64,000 nt of DNA, from positions 248,001 through 312,000 of the forward strand of contig JAOTOM010004867.1 in NCBI GenBank assembly GCA_034440615.1. The letters run 5' to 3'. The position numbers were made by a program, and so were the translations under genes. Of the stretch, positions 1-13,121 are shown one piece after another. The notes beneath the pieces are model-generated. The model searched no databases and had not been told where the DNA came from. It saw only the letters and a list, made by a program, of their open reading frames with translations. Numbering within the stretch: the stretch's first letter is position 1; each line of letters opens with the position of its first letter. The DNA is from Ashinkailepas kermadecensis. Lineage: Eukaryota; Arthropoda; Thecostraca; Neolepadidae.

Positions 1-3000
1 CGATAGTACACCACACGACAGTACACCACACGACAGTACACCACACGACAGTACGTAACACGACAGTACGCTACACGACAGTACACCACACGACAGTACA
101 CCACACGACAGTACACCACACGACAGTACACCACACGACAGTACGCTACACGACAGTACACCACACGACAATACACCACACGACAGTACGTCACACGACA
201 ATACACCACACGACAATACACCACACGACAGTACACTACACGACAGTACACCACACGACAGTACGTCACACGACAGTACGCTACACGACAGTACACCACA
301 CGACAGTACACCACACGACAATACACCACACGACAGTACGTCACACGACAATACACCACACGACAATACACCACACGACAGTACACCACACGACAGTACA
401 CCACACGACAGTACGTCACACGACAGTACGCTACAAGATAGTACACCACACGACAGTACACCACACGACAGTACACCACACGACAGTACGTCACACGACA
501 GTACGCGACACGACAGTACACCACACGACAGTACACCACATGATAGTACACCACACGATAGTACACCACACGACAGTACACCACACGACAGTACGTCACA
601 CGACAGTACGCTACACGACAGTACACCAGACGACAGTATACCACACGACAATGCATCACACGACAGTACGTCACACGACAGTACGTCACACGACAGTACG
701 CTACACGATAGTACACCACACGACAGTGCACCACACGACAGTACACCACACGACAGTACACCACACGACAGTACACCACACGACAGTACGCTACACGACA
801 GTACACCACACGACAATACACCACACGACAGTACGTCCCACACGACAATACACCACACGACAGTACACCACACGACAGTACACCACACGACAGTACGTCA
901 CACGACAGTACGCCACACGACAGTACGCCACACGACAGTACACCACACGACAGTACACCACACGACAGTACACCACACGACAGTACACCACACGACAATA
1001 CACCACACGACAGTACGTCACACGACAATACACCACACGACAATACACCACACGACAGTACACCACACGACAGTACACCACACGACAGTACGTCACACGA
1101 CAGTACGCTACAAGATAGTACACCACACGACAGTACACCACACGACAGTACGTCACACGACAGTACGCTACACGACAGTACACCACACGACAGTACACCA
1201 CACGACAGTACACCACACGACAGTACACCACACGACAGTACGTCACACGACAGTACGCTACACGACAGTACACCACACGACAGTACACCACACGACAATG
1301 CATCACACGACAGTACGTCACACGACAGTACGTCACACGACAGTACGCTACACGACAGTACACCACACGACAGTGCACCACACGACAGTACACCACACGA
1401 CAGTACACCACACGACAGTACGTCACACGACAATACACCACACGACAATGCACCACACGACAATACACCACACGACAGTAAACCACACGACAGTACGTCA
1501 CACGACAGTACGCTACACAACAGTACGCCACGCTACAGTACACCACACGACAGTACACCACACGACAGTACGTCACACGACAGTACGCTACACGACAGTA
1601 CACCACACGACAGTACACCACACGACAGTACACCACACGACAGTACGTCACACGACAGTACGCTACACGACATTACACCACACGACAGTACACCACACGA
1701 CAGTACACCACACGACAGTACACCACACGACAGTACACCACACGACAGTACGTCACACGACAGTACGCTACACGACAGTACACCACACGACAGTACACCA
1801 CACGACAGTACACCACACGACAGTACACCACACGACAGTACACCACACGACAGTACACCACACGACAATACACCACACGACAGTACACCACACGACAGTA
1901 CGTCACACGACAGTACGCTACACAACAGTACGCCACGCGACAGTACACCACACGACAGTACACCACAGGATAGTACACCACATGGCAGTACACCACACGA
2001 CAGTACGCCACACGACAGTGCACCACGCGACAGCACACCACACGACATTACACCACAGGATAGTACACCACATGGCAGTACACCACACGACAGTACGCCA
2101 TACGACAGTACGCCACACGACAGTACGCCACACGACAGTACGCCACACGACAATACGCCACACGACAGTACACCACACGACAGTACACCACACGACAGTA
2201 CACCACACGACAGTACACCACACGACAGTACACCACACGACAGTACACCACACAACAGTACACCACATGATAGTACACCACACGACAGTACACCACACGA
2301 CAGTACGCTACACGACAGTACATCACACGATAGTACACCACAGGACAGTACACCACACGACAGTACACCACACGACAGTACGCCACACGACAGTACACCA
2401 CACGACAGTACACATACGACAATACACCAACGATAGTACGCACACGACAGTACACCACACGACAGTACACCACACGACAGTACACCACACGACAGCACGC
2501 ACACGACAGTACACCACACGACAGTACACCACACGACAGTGCACCACACGACAGTACACCACACGACAGTACACCACACGACAGTACACCACGCGACAGT
2601 ACACCACACGACAGTACACCCACGACAGTCACGACAGTACGTCACACGACAGTGCACCACACGACAGTTACCCACACGACAGTACACCACACGACGGTAC
2701 ACCCACAGTACACCACACGACAGTACACCACACGACAGTGCGCCACGACGACAGTACCCACGACAGTACACCACACGACAGTCACCACATACGTACGACA
2801 GTACGCCACAGTACACACGACAGTACGCCACAGCACGAAGTACCCACGACAGTACACCACACGACAGTACACCACACGACAGTACGCCACACGACAGTAC
2901 GCCACACGACAGTACACCACACGATAGTACACCACACGACAGTACACCACACGACAGTACACCACACGACAGTACACCACACGACAGTACACCCAGGACA

Positions 3001-5395
3001 GTACACCACACGACAGTACACACACGACAGTACACCACACAACAGTACACCACATGATAGTACACCACACGACAGTACACCACACGACAGTACGCTACAC
3101 GACAGTACATCACACGATAGTGCACCACACGACAGTACGATACACAACAGTACGCCACACTACAGTACGGCATACTACAGTACGTCACAGTACGCTACAC
3201 GACAGTACGCCACACGACAGTACACCACACGACAGTACACCATGCGACAGTACGCCACACGACAGTACGCCACACGACAGTACGTCACACGACAGTACGT
3301 CACACGACATTACACCACACGACAGTACGCCATACGACAGTGCATCGCAGTATGGCACACGACAGTACGCCACATTACAGTACGCCACACGACAGTACGC
3401 CGCACGACAGTACGCCAGACGACATTACACCACAAGACCTTACACCACACCACAGTACGCTACACGACAGTACGCCACATTACATTACGCCACACGACAG
3501 TACGCCGCACGACAGTACGCCGCACGACAGTACGCCACACGACATTACACCACACGACCTTACAGCACACGACAGTACGTTACAGTACGCCACACGATAG
3601 TACGCCACATGCCAGTACGCCACACGACAGTACATCACGGTACGCTACACGACAGTACATCACAGTACGCCACACGACAGTATGCCGCACGACAGTTCGC
3701 GACACTACAGTACACCACACGACAGTATGCTACACGACATTATACCACACGACAATACATCACACGACAGTACGCCACACGACAGTAAGCCACACGACAA
3801 TACGCTACACGACAATTCGCCACACGACAGTGCACCACACCACAGCACACCACATGACAGTATGCCACACGACAGTACACCACACGACAGCACACCACAT
3901 GACAGTATGCCACACGACAATACGCCACACGACAGTACACCACACGACAGCACACCACATGACAGTACACCACACGACATTAAGCTACATAACAGTACGC
4001 CACGCCACAGTACACCAAACGACAGTACGTCACAAGACAGTACACCACACTACAGTACGCCATACGACAATACGCCACACGAAAATACGCCACACGACAG
4101 TGTACCACACGACAGTGTACCACACGACAATGTACTACACGACAGTGTACCACACGACAGTACACCACATGACATTACACCACACGACAGTACGCCACAC
4201 GACAGTACGCCACACGACATTACACCACACGACAGTACACCACACTACAGTGCGCCACACGACAGTACGCCACACGACAGCACACCACACAACAGTACAC
4301 CACATGACAGTACACCACACGACAGTACATCACACGACAGTACGCTACACGACAGTACACCACACTACAGTACACCACACAACAGTACGTCATACGACAG
4401 TACGTCACAGTACGCTACACGACAGTACGCTACACGACAGTACGCCACACGACAGTACGCCACACGACAGTACGTCACACGACAATACGCCACACGACAA
4501 TACGCCACACGACAGTACGCCACACGACAATACGCCACACGACAATACGCCACACGACCTTACACCACACGACAGTACGCTACACGACATTACACCACAC
4601 GACAGTACGCCACATTACAGTACGTCACACGACAGTACGCCACACGACAGTACATCATAGTACGGCACACGACAGTACGCCACATTACAGTACGTCACAC
4701 GACAGTACGTCACACGACAGTACGCCACACGACCTTACACCACACGACAGTACTATACACGACATTACACCACACGACAGTACATCATAGTACGGCACAC
4801 GACAGTACGCCACATTACAGTACGCCACACGACAGTACGTTACGCGACAATACGCCACACGACAATACGCCACACGACAGTACGCCACACGACCTAACAC
4901 CACACGACAGTACGCTACACGACATTACACCACACGACAGTACGCCACACGACAGTACATCATAGTACGGCGCACGACAGTACGACACATTACAGTGCGC
5001 CACACGACAGTACACCGCACGACAGTACGCCACACGACATTACACCACACGACCTTACACCACACGACAGTACGTCACAGTACGCCACACGACAGTATGC
5101 CACATGACAGTACGCCACACTACAGTACATCACAGTACGCCACACGACAGTACGCCACATTACAGTACGCCACACGACAGTACGCCGCACGCCAGTACGC
5201 CACACGACAGTACACCACACGACAATACATCACACCACAGCACGCTACACGTCAGTACGCTACTCGACAGCACACCACAAAACAGTACGCCACACGACAG
5301 TACGCCACAAGACAGTACGCCACACGATAGTACTACACACGGCAGTACATCACATAACGGTGCACCAAACGAAAGTACTGTACACGACATCACGC
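1..5395. repeat. 15-bp satellite/minisatellite array, truncated by the window start
   Basis: Tandem repetition of a 15-bp unit (CACGACAGTACACCA and variants in which ACC becomes GTC, GCC or GCT) runs from base 1 to about 5395. The register is clean to about 2400, broken by many 1-2 base slips between about 2400 and 2850, then regular again but more diverged. Because 15 is a multiple of 3, several frames stay open on both strands and give spurious His/Thr/Val or Tyr/Cys/Arg polypeptides over 1000 residues long. Longer blocks are duplicated within it (see findings). I infer non-coding satellite DNA; its left end is outside the window. Confidence 0.97.
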
Positions 5396-5883
5396 CGACA
5401 AAATATAACAATTTTTTATATGATCCACATTTTGGCGCGCGTTTTTTCCGGTGAACACGCACACAACTTGAGATGCACTGGTGTGGGGGTGTGCGAGTTT
5501 GCTTGGCCATATATGCAAATGAACCATGCAACCGTAAATATACTTACATGGTGTGTTTACTAATATTGATTCGTACGTCTTCAAGGTGCAATAACGATTC
5601 ATTGCATGGCTGGTCACATTGTTGCATTTCGACGAGTGCTATTTTTGTCCACCGGTGCAGTAAGAACTTGATGCGTTTTCGTATGTGGTGCTAGAGCTTG
5701 CTTGATCACAAACATCTTTGTTCGACAAATGGTCATGTCAATGACGGGTTGCAATGTTAAAAGCTACTTGTTCTCCCTACGGCCATCGGCTCGGAGTCGG
5801 AAGCCGCCGCAATGGTGCTCCTTGTCACCTCCAGCGGGCGGGAGGCTCCGAGAGTAGCATCTAACTGAGGGCCCCGTTTGCAG
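5396..5883. other. Unique sequence between the satellite and a candidate exon
   Basis: No repeat or recognisable coding sequence is seen. If the exon at 5884 is real, this is the 3' part of its upstream intron and ends in a pyrimidine-rich tract with CAG at the boundary. Confidence 0.4.
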
Positions 5884-6032
5884 GGAGCATTTTCCCGCCG
5901 GCGTCATCGTACTGGCCCAACCACAGCGCCAACCTGTACTCGAACATCGCGGCCGCGTCAGCCGGCCACATGCCGCCGCACCACGCCAGTCACATGACGT
6001 CACACATCGCGTCATACCCGCACTACGCGTGA
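5884..6032 (+). CDS. Candidate last coding exon, His/Ser/Ala-rich C-terminus (unidentified)
   Basis: A good splice acceptor (CCCCGTTTGCAG) precedes 149 bases that read as two bases plus 48 sense codons and TGA. The peptide contains SSYWPNHSANLY, then an Ala/Ser run, then HMPPHHASHMTSHIASYPHYA-like sequence rich in His, Ser and Tyr. GC content jumps here compared with the flanks. Low-complexity aromatic/His-rich tails of this kind are common at the C-termini of animal developmental transcription factors, but I cannot name a family. The upstream exons would lie to the left of the satellite or outside the window. It is on the opposite strand to the nucleotidase-like gene. It could also be a chance open frame in a GC-rich patch. 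Confidence 0.4.
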
Positions 6033-7267
6033 CAGACGTCCTCCGGCTGGCGGATGTGGTGCTGTCCGGACCAGGCAGCGGCGACCGACCATCTGTAGTC
6101 ATATATTATCAGTTGTCCGAGTATTCAGTGGCAGTCTACTGGCGTTGTATTGTTAGTTAATCCCATGCCAAGTATGATTAACTTAATTATATGTATGCAG
6201 GCTATATCGTATTCCCAGTAGGTACACATTATTTCAGTCATTTATCACGGAACTGATTATGCCAGGTTTATTGTATGGTTCTGCACTATTTTGGCGTGAG
6301 ACACACTTATTGCAACGAACGTTTTGTTCATTATTCCTTAGCTCAGCCACGTGACGAAGTGCGAACAGTTGTACAAGTATATAGGCGATACATTGAAGCG
6401 AGTCAGAAATGGTACTGTGATATATCGGAACGATGACTGGAATACTCTTAGATCTACTTTGATCTTAGCTTAGGTACTTTGTAACATAAAATGTCTAGAT
6501 TGGAAGCGGGGAAGAGCTGTTGGTATGATGACCGTTGTGTTTTTGATGGATTTGTGCGTGCATCACATCATGTACTTGTGGTTGATGAATGTGATTTAGT
6601 TTTCTGCATACACCGCATTGGTTCTCCTTGTTCAACAATGCGTCCGTGGGGTGAGTTTATTTATTACCGTTTGAGCTTTCCGAAATCATTCATTCTAGTC
6701 AAATAAGTGCAATAGATTTGATAAAGGCATGACGAGTATTGGTCGCTGTCCTTTGTACCAAACCTCAATGTCTCGGGATTCGCGTATTTTGTTAGTTTCA
6801 GTCGCACTTTTCAGCATATTGTCTAGCGATTTATTAAGGCGTATGTTCTGTTAATCGTGCTCTGATTCCAGCAATTAGTACAACATTTTGCGGTGTTTAT
6901 TATGTTGTTGCATTTTGTTGTTCTCGTTGTCAAATGTCCACTTTGCTGTCTTGCGGAATAGTTACTTAGCTCTCCCAGTGTGGAGGGATGGAGGGGATGT
7001 CAGTTTGATCCCTCCCAGGGGATCAACTTGTCAGATAACTTCTTTATCATTATATTATGGCTTGGAAATATGGCACATCGTCCTGAAAGTGATGATCGCA
7101 CGTTGTGCTCAAAGGCGAACTTCCAGTCTGCCAAATTGTCATCGCCAGAACAGGTCAACGTCAGCCCAAGTCAATGTCAGGTCACGCTCGTCCTGAAAAC
7201 ATATGGTTTCAATGTGTTTTCAAAACATACAGTGAAACATTTATCATGAACTAACCAAAAACAGCAT
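6033..7267. other. AT-rich anonymous sequence
   Basis: No coding signal, repeat or RNA gene is visible. It would contain the 3' UTR of the candidate exon if that exon is real; no clear AATAAA signal lies close to the stop. Confidence 0.4.
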
Positions 7268-7294
7268 AGCATACATACATATATAGATATATAT

Positions 7295-7336
<42 letters not shown>
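7268..7336. repeat. CA/TA microsatellite
   Basis: An (AC)n run of about 8 units is followed by an (AT)n run of about 14 units, next to the 5' target duplication of the adjacent MITE. Confidence 0.95.
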
Positions 7337-7339
<3 letters not shown>

Positions 7340-7348
7340 GATGCACAT

Positions 7349-7736
7349 CAGTAGCGCAACCAGGGGGGGCAAGGGGCCATGCCCCCCCCCGAAATTTGTT
7401 GGGGGCCCGCGAAGCGGGCCCCTGGCTCGGAGTGGGTCACCATACTCAGAGCCCTGGCTAGGGGCCCGCGAAGCGGATCTGTGGCTCGAATCAGGGGCCC
7501 TTTGAACCAACTGAAAATCTGGGGGCCCGTTTTAACCAGGGCCCGCCTCGAACCGGGGCCCCTGATAAAGGAAAAGTGCTTTTATTTCTGCGAAGTTTTA
7601 CAAACATAGGGGCCCGCTCAAAAGTAAGTGCATGTTTTCCGCAGACTTTTTTAAAACATGAGGGGGCCCGCTTGCGAGGGAGCCCGCCCTCCAACCCTGG
7701 CCCCCCCCCCGAACTGAAATCCTGGTTGCGCTACTG
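7349..7736. mobile_element. hAT-like MITE with 8-bp target-site duplication
   Basis: The element starts CAGTAGCGCAACCAGG and ends with the exact reverse complement, CCTGGTTGCGCTACTG. It is flanked on both sides by the identical octamer ATGCACAT (7341-7348 and 7737-7744). Perfect 16-bp terminal inverted repeats beginning CAG plus an 8-bp duplication are the hallmark of hAT-superfamily elements. The 388-bp interior has long G and C runs and several GGGGCCCGCGAAGC motifs that can fold back, and no transposase, so it is non-autonomous. The perfect ends suggest fairly recent insertion. Short open frames across it are not genes. Confidence 0.92.
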
Positions 7737-7744
7737 ATGCACAT

Positions 7745-8470
7745 GTATGTGAAGGATATAGACGCGGAGAAACGATAACGACAACGGTACATGGCCCCCA
7801 CAAATATTGGACTATATTTCAAGTCAGCATTAGGGCAGGCCACGGAGCTACATTCAGTAGTATATTCAGGACGCACGTACCACGGCCGCTCTGGAGTTTA
7901 AAGAATGGTCTATTGCGGAGTAATGCTGGTCGTTGGGATCAGGACTTGTTGTTCACATTTTGCACGCCGAGTCCGCTCCCAGTGGGAGCAGCTTCGCGAT
8001 GTCTTTGTTTGTTGGATTTTCTGTTTGTGTGAAAAATATAGGAAATGAAAAGTTTTGAAGACGTAAAGCAGGACACTTTATAAATATATAGCTTTGCGCT
8101 GGTGGTATTTCTGACATCATCATGGGTGCAATCTGCTTCTAAAACCGATACGTTCACCAGAACATCACATGCTAATCCTACTTGACCTTGACCTGTTCAT
8201 TGACCTGGGCCTTGATACGCGTCATGCCGTTAGTCGTTTTAAGATCAAGGTCTGAAAACATAGACGTTCAGCGAGCGAGTGACGTTGGCCTGACATTGAC
8301 CAGCGAGCGAGTGACGTCATTGACTACTGCACTGGAAGGTCAACCAAAGGGGGTAGAAAATATTGTTTTGGTAGTATTTGAATATGTTCGTTGAAGGCAC
8401 CCCATAACGCTTAATACATCCCTTCATCTAGCCTGCAGCAAAAGAAATAGGTGTTGATTCAACTGACTAC
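7745..8470. other. Anonymous sequence, no gene recognised
   Basis: Nothing gene-like is seen. Around 8185-8330 there are repeated TGACCTTGACCTG and CAGCGAGCGAGTGACGT motifs, a small degenerate tandem duplication. Confidence 0.4.
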
Positions 8471-8474
8471 CCAC

Positions 8475-9318
8475 ACTGCGAGGGCAGACATTTCAGCCAT
8501 ACTGGGAGAGGAGGAAGTTCAGCCACATTGCGAGGGGAGGAAGTTCAGCTACACTGGGAGGGGAGGAAGTTCAGCCACACTGGGAGGGGAGGAAGTTTAG
8601 CCACACTGCGAGGGCAGGAGATTCAACCACGTTGGGAGGGCAGGAAGTTCAACCACACTGCGAGGGCAGGAGGTTCAACCACGTTGGGAGGGCAGGAGGT
8701 TCAACCACACTGTGAGGGCAGGAGGTTCAGCCACTGGGAGGGCAGGAGGTTCAGCCACTGGAAGGGCAGGAGGTTCAGCCACACTGGGAGGGGAGAAAGT
8801 TCAGCCACACTGGGAGGGGAGGAAGTTCAGCCACACTGGGTGGGCAGGAAGTTCAGCCACACTGGGAGGGCAGGAGGTTCAGCCACACTGGGAGGGCAGG
8901 AGGTTCAGCCACTGGGAGGGCAGGAGGTTCAGCCACTGGAAGGGCAGGAGGTTCAGCCACACTGGGAGGGCAGGAGGTTCAGCCACACTGGGAGGGCAGG
9001 AGGTTCAGCCACTGGAAGGGCAGGATGTTCAGCCACTGGGAGGGCAGGAGGTTCAGCCACACTGGGAGGGAGGAAGTTCAGCCACACTGGGTGGGCAGGG
9101 TTCAGCCAACTGGGAGGGCAGAGGCCCCACACTGGGAGGGCAGGAGGTTCAGCCACTGGGAGGGCAGGAGGTTCAGCCACACTGGGAGGGCAGGAGGTTC
9201 AGCCACACTGGGAGGGCAGGAGGTTCAGCCACTGGAAGGGCAGGAGGTTCAGCCACTGGGAGGGCAGGAGGTTCAGCCACACTGGAAGGGCAGGAGGTTC
9301 AGCCACACTGCGAGGCGC
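8475..9318. repeat. 24/26-bp minisatellite
   Basis: About 33 copies of a G-rich unit built on GGAGGTTCAGCCACACTGGG. Two length classes differ by two bases (CACACTGG, 26 bp; CACTGG, 24 bp). The first copies carry GGAAGTTCAG instead of GGAGGTTCAG. Strong G/C strand asymmetry: the plus strand is G-rich. Predicted Gly/Gln/His-rich polypeptides across it are artefacts. Confidence 0.95.
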
Positions 9319-10316
9319 GTGACCGGGCTGTCGGTTTCTGATTATGTAACCCTAGGGTGCGGTGTACAGTCATGTGTACAAACAGTTCATGATATGTCTG
9401 TTTATGTGTAGGCGAAATAAATCAGCTTGTACCTACAACTTCCTGGGTCTGTAGTTTGATACACTAGCATTGAGGCTATGAGCGCGGTGACGGAGCTGGG
9501 TGCTGAGAACGCGGCAGTCGGCAATGAGGGCAGGAGTCACCTTTTATCGGTGCTACGCTCGGGACTTGAAGGAAGAACTCTGTCTGAGGGTGGGTCGTCG
9601 ACACACCCTCGAGGAGCGTCTCTTCGCTACTCGGCAGCCGTGAAGAGAGACAGCACGTCTGTCGCCCCCTCGAGGAGCGACTCGCCTCTGCTCGGCAGCC
9701 GTGAAGAGAGACAGCATGTCTGTTGCCCCCTCGCCTCGACCTCGGTGGTCAGCGGTCGGTCAGCGCCACCGGCACTGTCGGGCTTCTGGTTCTGGTTCTG
9801 GTTCTGGTTCGCTGCCCCACCAAGGACAGTTCGTTTCTACCACAGAAAGGTATGCGTCATCACTGTGAGGACAACTTCCAAGTTTCGCTTAGATAGGGGT
9901 CTGCTGGTTTGAGCAGAGCAAAATGGTGCATAATATGGATGAGATTATCCAAACTGACATCGGATCTAATTAGATTTGGATATCACTGAATACACTTATG
10001 ACCGCGATATTGAATTCAGATTCGATTTGAGACTAAACTTGGAGTTGTGTGGATTGCTCTAGGAGCTGTTTTTTGTTTGTTATCAGCTCCCCGATGCGCT
10101 CCATGTTGAAAATAACCAAAACATGGGAAGCACTGTGTTGCCGAATGTAATCTTTGTTCTTAAATGCAAGGGTCGAGTTCAAAACTGGTCTGATAATCTG
10201 TTTTGTCAAGCTCCAAAATACAAGACTGCAAACCATGGTAGTAGTCCGCTATTCTTTCAATGAGGGGAGGGGACCAGGCTAGAAACTGCTCCAGAAACAT
10301 GTTGGCTGGCCAGAAG
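9319..10316. other. Anonymous sequence with a short GGTTCT repeat
   Basis: A 145-codon plus frame from 9478 has no recognisable domain and low-complexity composition; I do not call it a gene. A (GGTTCT)n run of about four units lies near 9787-9811. Confidence 0.35.
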
Positions 10317-10582
10317 CGACCATCCCACCGAGTGGACAGGTGGGTCGCCAGTGACCATCCCACCGAGTGGACAGGTGGGTCGCCAGTGACCATCCCACCG
10401 AGTGGACAGGTGGGTCGCCAGTGACCATCCCACCGAGTGGACAGGTGGGTCGCCAGTGACCATCCCACCGAGTGGACAGGTGGGTCGCCAGTGACCATCC
10501 CACCGAGTGGACAGGTGGGTCGCCAGTGACCATCCCACCGAGTGGACAGGTGGGTCGCCAGTGGACAGGTGGGTCGCCAGTC
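10317..10582. repeat. 35-bp minisatellite
   Basis: Seven nearly identical copies of a 35-bp unit containing CATCCCACCGAGTGGACAGG, followed by a truncated eighth. Near-perfect identity indicates recent expansion. Confidence 0.97.
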
Positions 10583-10737
10583 AGCCTCAGGCGGCGTTAA
10601 GCTCGGTCGAAGCGTCGTGTTTCCGCCCGCCTGAGCACAGGTCACCTTGACTTTGGGTCGCTTTGGCCTGAAAAATAGAAACACCAACTGTTTTCTACCT
10701 TTTGTGTTTTTCTATTTTTCTAACTTTAGTTCGAATT

Positions 10738-10882
10738 GTTGCTGGGGTGGCTTTATGGACCAGGGCCCTATTGCTAAGTAGAGCTCGTTGTGTGAATCCT
10801 GGCCCACCACCCGATCCATGAATTTCAGTTCAGCGACATAATTTTGACGGAGAGTTTACCGTGCCATCATTGCAATGACAGG
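10738..10882 (+). repeat. Dispersed repeat copy A (about 145 bp)
   Basis: Matches 22692-22851 over most of its length: both contain CCACCACCCGATCC, then ATTTCAGTTTA/CAGCGACATAATTTTGA-type sequence and GAGAGTTTACC. Identity by eye is roughly 75%. It is probably an old fragment of an interspersed element of unknown class. Confidence 0.7.
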
Positions 10883-12277
10883 ACCGGCGGCTCGTCCCCG
10901 GTGGCTCGTCCCCGGCCTTATCGGACCAGTTGTTAACTAACCATAGCTTTCTGTCACATAACGTTTATTCATACAGAGCACGACTCCGAACATTGTGAAA
11001 CTCGAGGACCGAAAAATATATGCTCCTGCAGAGGCTGGGAAAACCCGCACACAAGGTGAGTCAAAATGTGCGCCGGTAAAACCCAGCCGGCCGGGATGTG
11101 CTCGGTCAGTACCTTGAAGCTGCTGAAGCTGCTGAAGCTGCAGCAGCACAGCACCTGAAGCTGCCGAGCTGAGTGCGATCAGCATAACCCAGCTAATTAC
11201 GACATACAAATGACCGTGTTAGTCATAGCACTTGCATGCGTACTGTTTCATACTTAACACGCGCCCCGGGGCCGTCTGAAAATTACGCGCACTGGAGGGG
11301 GGGGACGGATTCTGCCCCTTAAGATCTCGGCTCCTGATGCTAGAGTAACGACATTTTCAGGGTGGATGGGTAAGGTGGTGATCTCTTTTGTGTGCAAATT
11401 TCAGAACCTTTGGTCAATATCTTCAAAATCAAATTATGTCAAATATGTTACATTTTCCTTGTTTTGTGTGGCTTGGCTTGTCATTGTTATGGATCACTGC
11501 AATTGTGTTTAAGTGCTCCAAAATGGGCATTAATGATGCTTCGGACATGACTAATGATGCAATACAGATGATGGATGTAGCATTTGACCTCAGGTCACCT
11601 ATGTATCAACACTTTATCAGGTCAGTTACCGGTTCCAGTTACCGGAACCGGGCCGCTCGCCGGACCGACGGACGGCCAGGCGCAATCGGCTTCACGAAGA
11701 AAGGGCTGAAGTACATGAAGGAAGTATGTAAACGCTTAGGTTCACCATGATAAAAACAGTAGTTTTCAGGATATGTAGGTAGTAACATGCAAAGTGGCAT
11801 GAATCACATCACAATCATTTGAGATTAGGACAACCTTCCAGTTCACCAAGTTCCATTGACCTGCCATGAACTTGACCTGACTTAACCTCGGCGACCTAAC
11901 ATGACCTTGAAACTATATAGGATAACACTATGCATCATGTAAGTCGCCAGTATTGCCAAGAACACGTCCGTTTTGTCGATATACGGGAAGAGTATCAGTG
12001 CCGATTTTTGTGACCAGGCCCGAATTGCAGTATGAGCCATGATGGATCCGCGGCCTGGTCTGGACGCAGTACGAGCCGCCTATCGAGGGTTGTGACCTAT
12101 TTGCGGGGCTCGGCACGGCCTGGGCCGGAAATCAGTTCCAGGCCGAGGTGAGCGTTAGACGAGGCCACCGACACCGAGCTGGGGGTGGGGGTGGGCCGGT
12201 GGCCTGTCCGACCGGAGAAACGGCTCGTCCACTCTGACATCTGACAGGCGCTCCGCCGTCAGCAGCCGACAGCACGG
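10883..12277. other. Anonymous sequence with a small CTG-type repeat
   Basis: At 11112-11162 there is a (GAAGCTGCT)n run ending in a CAGCAG stretch. The plus frame 11388-11750 (120 codons) has no recognised domain. Otherwise nothing is seen. Confidence 0.35.
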
Positions 12278-12455
12278 TCTGGGTGTGGATTGGTCTGGGT
12301 GTGGATTGGTCTGGGTGTGGATTGGTCTGGGTGTGGATTGATCTGGGTGTGGATTGGTCTGGGTGTGGATTGGTCTGGGTGTGGATTGATCTGGGTGTGG
12401 ATTGGTCTGGGTGTGGATTGGTCTGGGTGTGGATTGGTCTGGGTGTGGATTGGAT
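12278..12455. repeat. 16-bp minisatellite
   Basis: About eleven copies of GGTCTGGGTGTGGATT, two of them with GATCTGGG. The period is not a multiple of three, yet the unit lacks stops, so all plus frames and the minus frames stay open. Confidence 0.96.
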
Positions 12456-12808
12456 TGGTTCATATGGATCGAGACTGAAGGAGATTTGAAAATTTCAATC
12501 TGTATTATATTCTAAGATGATCTGCTTGAGGCAGATTTTCTGGAGTTAAGGATATGTTCCGGAAATATTAAACTCATTAAATGGACCTGACCTGGACCTG
12601 ACATGACCTGTAATGTCATCGGTGATCTCGCGGTGAACAAAGGCGCATTCGACCCGATACATGCTGTTCACCTATCCATTACACTTGGCTTCATTTCGAT
12701 ATGTCCGTTGATTCGGTGGTTATTACGTGGGGAAACCTCGCCTTCGGCAGTTATTACGAAGGGACCCCCCCCCGCCCTAGGTAATTCGTGGCTGTCGGGT
12801 CAGAGCTG
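12456..12808. other. Anonymous sequence
   Basis: No feature seen, apart from a short run of GACCTGACCTGGACCTGAC near 12586-12612. Confidence 0.35.
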
Positions 12809-12897
12809 TGCAGAAGTCTGTGGCCCGTGACGGAGGCTTAACAGAAGTATGTGACCCGTGACGGAGGCTTAACAGAAGTATGTGGCCCGTGACGGAG
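12809..12897. repeat. 30/31-bp minisatellite, three copies
   Basis: Three copies of a unit containing CAGAAGTATGTGGCCCGTGA and CGGAGGCTTAA. Confidence 0.92.
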
Positions 12898-13121
12898 AAT
12901 TAGCAAAAACACGGACGAGACATGTTGTGGGGTCGCGGTGCGAGTCATAGCCGGAGCCGGCCGCACCGCCACCACCTCCACCAGGCGGGCACAACCTGTT
13001 CCGTGTCGCAGGCCAGGAATGCGGCTGGACGTGGTGGCTCCACCCAGGGCGGACACCGACTGACCTCCGGTCGCCGTGTGCTCGCAGCGGCAGACTTCAG
13101 CTGCAGCCGGCCTGTGCTGAG

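Noticed and set aside
1298..4660. 1120-codon open frame of His/Thr/Val repeats, with similar frames on both strands
   Set aside because: The 15-bp repeat has no stop in several frames on both strands. Length is explained by the repeat; there is no start context, signal or non-repeat domain.
8528..9341. Gly/Gln/His-rich frames of 209-264 codons
   Set aside because: Shadow of the 24/26-bp minisatellite; overlapping frames are equally open.
9478..9912. 144-codon plus-strand frame
   Set aside because: Ser/Arg-rich without a domain, ends in a GGTTCT simple repeat; no supporting signal.
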